Below, piece after piece: positions 18,501 through 28,000 of a stretch of DNA of 33,251 nucleotides; position 1 is the stretch's first letter; every line of letters begins with the position of its first letter. Origin of the DNA: Chromera velia. Lineage: Eukaryota > Sar > Chromeraceae. The position numbers and the translations under genes were made by a program. The notes under the pieces are model-generated. The model was not told where the DNA came from, did no database searches, and saw nothing but the letters and a program-made list of their open reading frames with translations. The stretch is taken from positions 61,935 through 95,185 of the forward strand of contig JAHBMJ010002899.1 of assembly GCA_018398765.1 (NCBI GenBank), read 5' to 3'.

Positions 18501-20509
18501 ATGTCCGAGCTGCAAGACCACCTGAATGCGAAGGCTGTCAAGGAGAAACTGAGAAAGAAGAAAGGGAAACAGAAAAAGAAGGTTGGTCCGAAGCTGGAAT
18601 TGACTTCCCATTCTGTCATGGTGATCCTCCTCATGAACTCAACAGGATTGTGTAGAGGATTGAAGACAGAAAGAATCAAAGCTTTTCCACTTCTTCTGTG
18701 GCTTCTGATTGTGAAGACAGATCATTCATGTGTGTTGTTGGAATGCCAGTCTACGAAGCTTCCACGCATGCAACATTCTGCCTGGCGATGCGCATAAGTT
18801 CCTTCTTTCCTGCAGTTCAACGTGAAGCCCCTCGTCGACAGCGGATGCTTCCTCACAGGTCTGGAGGAGGAGGGCTCTCCCCGGGGGGTGGGGGGGGGTC
18901 TGGATGAACCCACCACAGATGAGCTCTGCGCAAAGTACACAAAGGCCTACACAGGCTTTCTAAAGCCCTACTCCCACGGAGACCCACAGATGCTCAGGGA
19001 GTTGATGGACGAAGAGGACGACAAAGAGAGCCGCCAGTCGTCCCAGATCCAACCTTATCAGGCCAATGTGGTCACAGATGGGGTGAGCTACAAGAAGCTT
19101 GTGACTGAGATGAGCAGCCTGGAGAGGTACGCAGGACACGACGGCCTGTCAGAGATCAAACAGATGATCGAGAAGACTAAGGGGAGACTGACGAGGCAGA
19201 GATCAGAACTGGAGATGATGGAGAACAAATTGGATGAGATCACATCCAAGTGCAGAAAGTCAGTAGGGTTGTCTGTCTGTCTGTCAGTGTGAATGTGTGC
19301 CTACCCGTCAATCTTCTTCGCTGTCCATCTAGCGGTGCGGTTTTTTCTTGTCACTCCTCTTGTGGCGCCGATCTCTTTTTGTGATTCCTTTCTAATCGCT
19401 CTGCTTCCTACTTTCTCTTTGACTCTCTCGATTTGTATGGGTGTTCGAGGGGCGGTTCATCGGATGAAAGTTCAGAATTCCGCCCGAGCAAGTTCTCTCC
19501 CCGCCAGCTCTCCGGCCGTCGATTTTTGCGGGAGGACTCCTTTTCGATGATCCCCTTTTCTTCAATCTCCTCCATCCCAGTGTGGGATGCAAGGAAACGT
19601 CAGACAGTCTTGCCAATGAACGCATGATCGTCATCCTCCTGAATGTTCATTTCTGCACCATGATGTTCCTCTCCTCCCCTTTTCACTTGCAGGTCTCACC
19701 TATCGGCAGACCCCTCTCCTCTTCCCGGTTCGAGGGTTCCCCCTCTCAGTCTGGAGTTCAAAAAAGAGGGGACTCACCTGTCCGCAAAGCCTGGAAACTC
19801 AAACAGAGCAGGACAAAGCACTCACCCACACCTGATTGGGGCCCTTGCCCTTTCCGAAGAATCTGCCCGTCCCACCAGACACCTTGTTGATGCCCTTCTT
19901 CCTGCAAAGGAGAGACAGAGGAGACGGCAGAATCAACAACAGCAGCAACAGGGAACGCTGGCGCTTCCGAGAGCTCCCCCCAATCCCCCCCCTCCTCCCC
20001 CCAAAGTAAACAGCCGTCACGTATGGCTCCAGGCACGACACCGAAGAGAGGAAAAGGAGGCGGCCATCACTCAAGCGAAGGCCACCGAACTGTTGGGGAC
20101 TGTCCACGCCCTCACACGGAGTCTCTCCATCACAGACTCTGCACCATCCCAACAAGGTCAGAGGGGGGGAGATCCGGCTGGGGCCATTATGCGGAGACGG
20201 AGACAGCAGGCAGAAGAGTCACGAAAATCGTCTGAGAAGAAAACCCAGCCCTCTGCAGTCAGAGAGAGAGAAAGAGAGAGCCAGCCGTCTCCCGTGCAAG
20301 ACGAAGAGACAGCTGCCAACGAAGTCTTCAGACGGGACCCCTCGAACGTCTCCACAGTCAAGCAGAGCCTCAGCATTCCGATCAACCGAGCTCTGCCCAC
20401 TTCCCTCCATACGAACATCTCGCATGAGATCTTCAAGGGAAGACGGGCCTCTTCATACGTCTCTGCTTCGGCCCTGATGCGTCCCCTTCTTGCCTCACAC
20501 AGAAGATGA
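18501..20509 (+). CDS. Unrecognised charged, partly coiled-coil protein, 3 exons, 446 aa
   Basis: Inferred exons: 18501-18581, 18816-19258 and 19693-20509 (1341 nt). The start ATG opens MSELQDHLNAKAVKEKL and a Lys-rich run (residues ~17-27), then a phase-0 intron. Exon 2 encodes an acidic stretch (LRELMDEEDDKE) and a region likely to be coiled coil (SYKKLVTEMSSLERY to MMENKLDEI, ending near residue 175), with a phase-2 intron after. Exon 3 is Ser/Pro/Gln-rich, with a poly-Gln run and a poly-Pro run, and ends SHRR before TGA 20507-20509. I do not recognise a family. Low complexity and a basic N terminus would suit a scaffold or nuclear protein, but that is a guess. Exon 3 lacks an internal ATG for much of its length, so a start-codon search alone would miss its 5' half. 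Confidence 0.7.
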
Positions 20510-20965
20510 TCGAAGTATCAAAAACAGTCCCCCTCCTCAAAGTAACACGCTTCAATTTCAATTTAGGAGATCTTTGGGAAGCTGAGTGCATATGGCAAGC
20601 CTGTGACGGTCCACTCGCACCTTTCAGACTTGTTAAATTGATACAAGTTTAGGTATACAAGTATATATTCAAATAATAAAATTGACTTCATGCCATTAAT
20701 TTTTGAGTTTTTAATCTGTTTTAGTACCGTTTTACACTATGCAGCACCAAATTTAAAATTGAAAAATATTGAAAAACCCGACCGCGAATAGTCCTAGGAA
20801 TAGCCGTTTGTATACGTATCAATTTTTCTATAATATAAGCAAGAGCCAGCCTAAGAGCTAGTAACTACTACATACAAAGAACCATAACGTTAATTAAGTT
20901 ATCGATCTATAAAAGCATCTTTTTAACTGATTAATTTAAATTTAATAGAGAATCTGGGATAGAAT

Positions 20966-21532
20966 CAAAGGTGTTTAGTCACTTGTGATTAGAATATATT
21001 TAATTATCTCATGAAGTGATTGAATATGATTGAATAAAGTGATTAATTAGCCAAAGTTTGATTTTTATTAGTCTTTAATACCTTTGGTACTTAAAAGCCC
21101 TAGCTAGTAAAAGCTTTCCAAGAAGCTATCCGCGAGAAGCGGCTAGAGAGGCGGCCGAGAGCGACTTCAAATTCACGTGGCTTATAGTGTCGGGGAGGTG
21201 GTTTTAGGAGTACTCTCTAGAGGCTTCTGCATGTCCAGTGCACGACTCATACCTAGATTCAAGTTCATGCGCTATATGTATGTTTCAAAGCAGTTCAGCC
21301 ACCATCCTGCAAATCTATAAAATTGTATACACGCGATAATATTATTGCCTAGGCAATTCCTGCGGCGTAACAGCCAAAAGCTACAGAGGGACGTCCAATC
21401 TTTGGCTCAGCCCTCCAAACCCCCCACTAATTCATTTAGGAATATATTCCTGAATACATTCCTGAATATATTACTTTTAAACTTAAAGTGAGTAACTAGT
21501 GAATAAATATATTCCGTGATTAAACACCTTTG
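20966..21532. mobile_element. hAT-like MITE, 567 bp, 8-bp target duplication
   Basis: The left end reads caaaggtgtttagtcac (20966-20982). The right end (21516-21532) is its reverse complement with one mismatch. The element is flanked on both sides by the perfect 8-bp direct repeat GATAGAAT (20958-20965 and 21533-21540). An 8-bp duplication and ends beginning CA are typical of the hAT superfamily. There is no transposase, so it would be non-autonomous. Confidence 0.8.
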
Positions 21533-21796
21533 GATAGAATTTGATTGCATTTCTAAAGTTTGTGTTTTTGATTGAACGTAAGAAAACGTTCTAAAACTTA
21601 TTATCCCAATAAAACTCATGGCCGGCGGTGTTGTATTTATAGTCACAGTCCTTGGACGGCGGCACATACGGCTGGTAGCAATCTTTCTCTACCCGCGGCC
21701 GGCGGCCACCACTGCGCGCAATCGGAATATACAACAGCGCTTGCGTGCTTGCAGATAATAGTAGGCTTGCAGCCCATATAGTATCCTATTATATCA

Positions 21797-22055
21797 TATA
21801 ATATTTTCTTTCTTTCTTACTTCCTTCCTTCAAAAATTTATTCCTTCCTTCCTGCCTGTCTTCCTAGTTGTCTTCCTTCCCTACCTTCCTTCCTCCCTTC
21901 TTTCCTTCTTTCCTTCCTTCCTAAGGCTTCCTTCCTTCCTTCCTTGCCTTCCTTCCTTCTTTAAAAGTTACTTCCTTCCTTCATTTCTTCCTTTGAAAGT
22001 TCCTTCCTTCCTTCCTCAGGCTTCCTTCTTTCCTTCTAGTCTTCCTTCTTTCATT
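21797..22055 (+). repeat. CTTCC-rich low-complexity tract
   Basis: Irregular repeats of cttcc/ttcc with a few interruptions (tttaaaag, ctaagg, cctcagg). It is strongly pyrimidine-biased on the plus strand. Confidence 0.9.
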
Positions 22056-22079
22056 CATTCACTTCATCATAAATATCAG

Positions 22080-22332
22080 TAAATATCGTAGAATATCGCC
22101 TACATGACTCCACCCGGATATTATGTATATCGGTTAATATCGTTTAATATCGCACAGCTGATATTGTATATATCGCCTAATATCGTACACTATCGCATAC
22201 CCGATATTACAAATATCGCTTATTATCGTACAATATCGCACCTATATCTATATTGCTAAATATCGCGATATTAGCATACAAGCGATAGTCGGACAAAGCG
22301 ATATTGTACGATATTTAGTAATATCGCTCTTT
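22080..22332. repeat. Cluster of ATATCG / CGATAT words
   Basis: Roughly twenty copies of TATCG or its complement fall in 250 bp, in both orientations, spaced irregularly by about 8-20 bp. Several are paired as near-palindromes (e.g. atatcgcgatat). It lies about 280 bp beyond the 3' end of the HNH gene. Confidence 0.75.
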
Positions 22333-22611
22333 GTGTGACCCATAGATGATCTTATTCCTATTCCTATCCTAATCTTATCTTATGCTAAATTTAATTGTCA
22401 AATAAATAACATATATTTTCTATTGTAAAAACTTTTAAAAAGTATGATTCCATATCTTTTTTCTTTAGTATTATTTAATTCAAATCATATATGACCCAAA
22501 TTTAGTTGACCGACATATAGAACTAAACAAATTACTCTCAAATACTCTGCGGTGCTGCTGGGCCATGCAACCGGCTTTATGACTTTTAGGAGCCAGCTTT
22601 AATTGGAGTCA

Positions 22612-24453
22612 TCAAGGGGGTTTTCCTACGTATCGATTTCCTTTACGGATGTTATCTTTTGACCACAAGGGCTGGAGGTTTGAGAAGTGGAGACGGGAAA
22701 TGAGAGTCTTCATGTCTGGCTTTCGACCATCAGGGCCAACATACATGATGGGCACAATATGGTCAACGTGCCACAACCTCCCGTAATTCTCCCACGACAT
22801 TCCAGGGTTGCCGTGGAAGTCGTCCTTCTCGAGGTGGGCTTTGAGATCGGGGAATGAACAACCGAGGTATTCGTGGGAACGTTTCGTTTGAGGGGGAGAC
22901 TTAGCTTTCCGCAAGCCACTGAGACATCTCGACACGGAACGCCTTGCCGTGTGAGCTAATCGGTAGGCAACGTCATCTTTATATTTTACCTTTTGTCGCT
23001 CGCGCCTTTTGGCAAAGGCAGGATTGTCTTTTTGGCATTCCGCACACTCACTTCTCCGCCGTCCATGCCGACAAAAACTGCCGCCACCACACTCTCTACA
23101 CATGGTGCGTAAACGTCCGTGCTCACAGAAACTACCACCCTGGCAATCCCTGCAAGTGGAGCGCACACGACTGTGCTTACAAATCCCTCCACCTCCACAC
23201 TCCCGACATTTGCTGCGTTGACGACTATGTTGACAAATACTGCTCCCACGACAGTCCAGACAGGAGTACTTTATTCGACCGTGAAGACAAATGCCATTCC
23301 CCCCACACTCCTTGCACACGTGTCGCCTCCGACCGTGTTCACAGATTCCCTTTCCCCCACACTCTTTGCAATGAGAACGCTGTCGGCCGTGTTCACAAAT
23401 TTCTGAGCCCCCGCACTCTTTGCAATGGGAGCGTTGACGGTCGTGTTCGCATATTCCTTTCCCCCCACAATCCCTGCAATGGTTGCGCTGGCGGCCGTGC
23501 TTACATATTCCTGTCCCCCCGCATTCCTTGCACATGTGTCGGTGTCGACCGTGTTTACATATCCCTTTCCCTCCGCAGTCTTTGCACATTTGGCGGTGAC
23601 GGCCGTGTTCACATATTTGCTTCCCCCCACACTCCTTGCAATGACCCCGCTGACGCCCATGAATGCAGATACCCTTACCTCCGCACTCTTTGCAGAAGTA
23701 CCTTCGTCTGCCGTGCGGACATGGTGCACGCTGACGGTCAATTTTCTTCAAATCAGAACAGGCGGGCACATTTTGTGGGCATTCGGAAAAAGAGACAGTG
23801 AAGATGCCAATCTGATTACCCCACTCATGACTACCCCGTCCGATAGAGTCAGTGTTGTTCACAAAAAAGCTTGACGCATGGGACTTCTCTTGCGACGTGG
23901 CCCCACTCGGACCTCTCCCCTCACTGACAGATCCTTCAGCACCATGCCCCCTGCGTTCGCAAACAGCAGAGCTGGAGGCGGAAACTGCCGTCTGAAAAGC
24001 AGCGTAATGAGAGCGGGAACAGGTAAACTGAGGGCGCACCTCGAGAAGTCCCCTGGCGGAAACGTGGGAGAGACTGCTCAGACAGGGGCCGTGAGACGAC
24101 AGCAGAAAAGAGTGAATCCGCTGTTTCTGAGCACCCTCTTCTCTTCTCACGCTTTTTGGTGAGCCGAGACGACGACACGAAAGGCTCGGGTCAAAAGTGT
24201 AACTCGCATGAATCCCAAAAGTGCAGTTCATGTTTCTTATCTCCTCTGCTGATCCTACAACACGTTCACAGCTATGTTTCGCGAGGGATGGAGCCTTGTC
24301 TCTGTCTGATGAGAGAACGGAAGCGCTTTTCAGGAGAGCGGGCCTCGTGGTGCGACTCAGACGGTCTGAGGCACAACGAGAGAACGTCGCAACGATGCGT
24401 CTCATCGTGAGGCGTGCAATCAAACTCTTTGGAATGATCGTGGCAGCAGTCAT
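22612..24453 (-). CDS. Cys/His knuckle-repeat protein with C-terminal HNH nuclease domain, 613 aa
   Basis: Single-exon frame. Residues 1-50 are rich in Arg, Ser and Ala with almost no acidic residues (MRRIVATFSR...), like a mitochondrial or plastid transit peptide. Residues ~50-244 are unrecognised. Residues 245-473 hold 13 tandem 18-residue repeats, consensus CxHGRxRxxCKECGGxxI, each with Cys and His able to bind zinc (C-x-H-x6-C-x2-C). Residues ~526-610 match the HNH endonuclease fold: LGCSFPDLKAHLE, then HVDHI at 562-566 (metal and general-base histidines) and NLQPLWSKDN at 592-601, then KGNR. Such HNH domains are known from phages, algal viruses and protists, and usually cut DNA. A DNA-binding knuckle array guiding a nuclease is inference. 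It could be a domesticated homing or mobile nuclease. It is intronless while its neighbours are intron-rich, which fits transfer or retrocopy. Confidence 0.85.
   Translation of the reverse strand: MTAATIIPKSLIARLTMRRIVATFSRCASDRLSRTTRPALLKSASVLSSDRDKAPSLAKHSCERVVGSAEEIRNMNCTFGIHASYTFDPSLSCRRLGSPKSVRREEGAQKQRIHSFLLSSHGPCLSSLSHVSARGLLEVRPQFTCSRSHYAAFQTAVSASSSAVCERRGHGAEGSVSEGRGPSGATSQEKSHASSFFVNNTDSIGRGSHEWGNQIGIFTVSFSECPQNVPACSDLKKIDRQRAPCPHGRRRYFCKECGGKGICIHGRQRGHCKECGGKQICEHGRHRQMCKDCGGKGICKHGRHRHMCKECGGTGICKHGRQRNHCRDCGGKGICEHDRQRSHCKECGGSEICEHGRQRSHCKECGGKGICEHGRRRHVCKECGGNGICLHGRIKYSCLDCRGSSICQHSRQRSKCRECGGGGICKHSRVRSTCRDCQGGSFCEHGRLRTMCRECGGGSFCRHGRRRSECAECQKDNPAFAKRRERQKVKYKDDVAYRLAHTARRSVSRCLSGLRKAKSPPQTKRSHEYLGCSFPDLKAHLEKDDFHGNPGMSWENYGRLWHVDHIVPIMYVGPDGRKPDMKTLISRLHFSNLQPLWSKDNIRKGNRYVGKPP
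23035..23721 (-). repeat. 54-bp coding repeat array (13 knuckle units)
   Basis: DNA of the 13 tandem 18-codon units in the HNH protein. The units start at residues 245, 263, 281 and so on to 461, with no length variation. The middle units (residues ~281-388) are most alike; the last five vary more (CLHGRIKYSCLDC, CQHSRQRSKCREC). Confidence 0.9.
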
Positions 24454-25067
24454 GTAGTCGAATGGATGCAGCTCTTACACAGGAGTCTGATGACCTCAGC
24501 GGAGACGGCGCATGATTTGGGAGTTTACCGAAGGGCTGAAGCAGCCCCGAAAGCTTTCATTCATCTGCATGAGTCCTTCAGACTGGGCATGATCACTACT
24601 AGGTGGGACAAGCACAGTTGTACAACATTTCAGGTGGAATGTCGTCACTGTCAGCAGCTGCATGTTGCAAAGTGTTGCGAACAACACTTGAATGGAACTG
24701 CATGACAGTTGCACGCACAGCGTTGCATGTGCATGCATGAGCAACACTTGAAAGATGCATGCGCGGCGCCGCGCGCATGCATGCAGAACGCAGAGGGCCC
24801 ATCTGTGCGCGCGGCGCCGCCGATCGACACATATTATTAGTATCTCAGTTTTTTTGAGAGAGTATTTGAGATTCGAGGTGTTTGTCAGGTATGAACACCC
24901 ACACTCATCAGCCCCCGCATGTCAGACACTCATCCACTTTTTTGTAGGTCATTTGACTCCATCTTGGATCAAGGGGTTCTGAGAAATTAATCGAAACGAA
25001 TCGAGGTTTTCGGAGACGGCTCTGACACTTATTTCGACGCTCACTGTCAAGGGTGGTGTTTGAGGAG
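24454..25067. other. Divergent intergenic region between HNH and LRR genes
   Basis: This 614-bp gap separates two divergently oriented genes and should contain both promoters. No TATA box or initiator can be assigned with confidence. It carries a repeated acaacacttgaa word (about 24680 and 24743), many ATGCATGC words, and two GC-rich palindromic cores (GGCGCC in GCGCGGCGCCGCGC at about 24760-24775, and again near 24811-24824). Confidence 0.5.
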
Positions 25068-25098
25068 ATGGCTGCCCGTCGCAGGGTGGAATCCGAGG
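25068..25098 (+). CDS. LRR gene, first exon (tentative)
   Basis: ATG 25068 encodes MAARRRVESE and stops one base into the next codon at donor GTCAGC. It joins to the next exon in frame as ...ESEGGGLSSLSRG. A GTG codon upstream at 25053 is in frame but unlikely as a eukaryotic start. Confidence 0.5.
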
Positions 25099-28000
25099 GT
25101 CAGCAGGGGGGAACAAGGAGAGCACGCTCTGCTGAATTTTGTTGGGCGCCAGAGAGGGTATGCAGACAGGCACGCATTGAATGTCAATCCTCGAGGATCG
25201 AAAATGAAAATGCACTTTTAAGTCTGACTGAGATGTTTTTTTCAGCGCGCTGAAAGGTGAGCTTACGTGTCAGGTCTAGCATGATGCGGCTTTCGTGTAA
25301 AAAACAAGGCAGCCAGGTGCAAAGACTTGCTGCAGGAGAGGCATTTGCGTTGACCCCCTTCTGGAATCGTTTGAGAAAATTGGAATGGTGAAACAAGCAG
25401 GTCGGTTCCTCATGCCCACATCGATTGACCCTCTTACGCCTTTGCTCCCGGAATATTGACATATCCTTGTTCCATGAGTCTTGTTCTCACCGCAGGAGGA
25501 GGCCTCTCCTCTCTGTCGAGAGGAAGTGGAGACGGAGGACTGCAGGACTCGCAGGAAAATGTCCCACAGGAGAGAAGTGCGGAAACGACACAAAGGGACG
25601 ACTGCCTCTCCCTTTTCATGCCGCGAATGGGACTGACTCCTCAGGTTGGCGCATCCACCTCTTTTCTTCTTCCTCTTCTTCATAATTTTGGTTTCGAGAC
25701 CGATTTGTGGATGAGCAGGGGAGACATACCCGATCAGTCTCTCTCAGACGTTCTCATTTTTAGAGGGGTCGCTGCTACATTAACGCAGTCGTTTTTTCTT
25801 TCTTTCGTCCTGTATCCTCAACTCTTCCCTTCGATCTCTTCTTCCTCCTCATCAATTCACATGCAGAACCTCGCGAACTTGGCAAAGAAAAGGGAGTCCA
25901 TCGGCCTGGCTTGGCTGTGCGTCTCCTTGATGACAAAGGTCAGTCAATCTCCTTCCTCCCTGCCTGCAGGGTTTTCTCTTTGCTTGTGTTTTTTCTTTTT
26001 TCCCCTGAAAAGGAAGGTGCGCCACGCAAGCCCTTTTTTTCTCACTTCACTCAGAAGGCAGCTGAAAAACAGATAGACTCCAATCATTTTTGCGTTTGAA
26101 ATTCTTCCATATCTGTCTGTCTTATCTGTCTCTTCTCTCTTCGCTGCTCATGCTGTTTTCACTGCCGTCCACTGGAATTATATCGCCGCCTGGTCAGTGT
26201 CAGCGTGACCAGCCCAAAGGTGCTTCCCCTCTTGTTCCTTTCTTTTTGCCCTTCTTTTTTTTTTGTCTCTTCTGCGCCCTCTCTGCGTAAAGCTCTTCTT
26301 TTCTCCTTCATTTCCCGCCAAACCCCTGTCTCGAGGTGTTCTGCAATCCTCTTCTCTTCTCGTCTGTTTTCTTTTCTTCCAAGGGCTCTGTACTCATTCG
26401 CTCTCTTGTCAAACACCTGATCCTTTCTTTATTCATATCTATCGTGTGGATGCAGAACAAAGCGCTTGGAAAGCTGCCCATCGGACTTCCTCGCAGCATC
26501 GATCTCTCAGGTTAGCATTCGCATCTGTTTCGGGGAATGTTGGTTCACCCTTCCATCCGTCCATCTATCCATCCTTCCCTTCGTTCTTGGCCCCAATCCA
26601 TCGACTTTCGGTCCTCTTTCAATCTGCGTGCATGCGTGCATGGTGCTTCGCTTTCAAGAGGGCGCATTCATGTTCTGATGCAAGTCAAGTCTCTTTCTGA
26701 GAGAAGAATCACCCCTGTTCTCGCTGTGCGGCAGAGAATGGTCAACTTTTGTTTCAGGAAATGAAGGTGCGAGAAGGGCGCATGGGGCTGTACGTACACG
26801 CTGTGACTTCCTTGCTAAAAGGCTCCTCGTCTCGTGGTCCATTTCTCCCTCCTCGTTTTTTTCTGTTGCCTGCAGGGTCTGTCGATCTCCCTCCCGAGAA
26901 GGTTTTCTGCTTTTTGGATTTCCTTCCCGCTTCTGTGGAGGAGATAAAACTCGGTGAAGGGGTGGGTGGGGGCCTGTCTGGGGGTTCACTTCTTCGTTCA
27001 ATGCTGTCATCATGAAGGGAATTCTCCGCTGTGTCTTTTTGCACGTCACAGCCTGCGTTTCCTCATTTTGTTTGGACGCTGCATGACTTCTTTCTGGTCT
27101 ATCTGTGTGTGTGGGTGTGCCTGCTTGTGTGTATTTATTTCTTTCGTCCGAAACCTTCTTGTGCTTTTCAATTTGGTGCTTTCCGCATTGTGCCTGTGTG
27201 TGCACATGCACTGGCGCAATCCACTGCACATACCCATTACTGCCATTCTTCAGATGGACCAGAGGGGGAAGTTCCCTCCCTTGATTGTGTGCAGACTCGG
27301 TAGCCGTGAAGAGAAGAGCTCTCCCTCTTCTTTTCCGCTTTCTGAACCGACTGGAAACCGCGAGAAAGGAAGGAACAAGTGCCCCTCGCCTCAGAAAGTT
27401 CACGTTCGCAGGTCTGTGTGTTCTTGTGTGAGACAGATAGGGAGGGAGGGAGATTCGGTTTTACTGTGTGGTGTGTGGCAGTGGCAGGAAGCTTTCCTTG
27501 ACTGTCTGAAGCACCATTCTTCGTGCATGGCGGTGTTTTCTCCATTCATTGATCCATGGTTTTTGTGTCTGGGCCTCTTCCTGGCCTTCCTACACTGGAT
27601 GGACTGGTGGGCCCATGCAGCTGTTGGGGGCCCTGCAGGGAATTGACGCCTCAATTGGTCTGTGTGTGTGTGTGTGTGCTGCCATGCATGCCCTTAATTC
27701 TTCCTGTATGCTTATTTCTGTGAATGAATGCAGAGAACTCGATAGGACCCGAAGAAGCACGGGAGGTCTTTCCGGTCCTTCTGCCCTCCTTGGAAAGTCT
27801 CTGCCTGATGGGTCGGTCAGCTCAAGAAGAGAAGAGAACAAAAGAGAGAGAAACATGTTGAGGAGAGAAAGAGACTGCATGCATGCCAAGAGGAACAGAG
27901 CAGTTCTCAAATGCTCACGATCCTGAGTGCATGTTCCTTAGAGTCAATGCATGCATGTGAATGAGTACTCGGATGGACAGATGCGGACAGCCAGGAAGGT

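Larger units (their letters stand above)
20510..22611. other. AT-rich intergenic region with repeats
   Basis: No gene is supported. The stretch holds a MITE (20966-21532), a CTTCC-rich tract (about 21797-22055) and an ATATCG-word cluster (about 22080-22332), followed by plain AT-rich sequence up to the 3' end of the minus-strand HNH gene. Confidence 0.65.

Noticed and set aside
23035..23721. CRISPR-like regular repeats
   Set aside because: The 54-bp units are contiguous, coding and without spacers, in a eukaryotic setting.
23035..23721. EsV-1-7 type cysteine repeats known from brown algae and phycodnaviruses
   Set aside because: The spacing differs: here C-x-H-x6-C-x2-C in 18-residue units, not the longer C-x4-C-x16-C-x2-H pattern as I recall it.
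22944..23801. Plus-strand 285-codon frame over the knuckle repeats
   Set aside because: Antisense shadow of the 54-bp repeat array. The minus strand gives regular zinc-ligand repeats and an HNH domain; the plus strand gives none.
27254..27411. Possible additional exon (MDQRGKFPPLIVCRLG...) between TCTTCAG and a GTCTGT donor
   Set aside because: Splice-like borders exist, but the translation has no LRR pattern and the phase does not fit between the exons at 26876 and 27734. Left out for lack of support.
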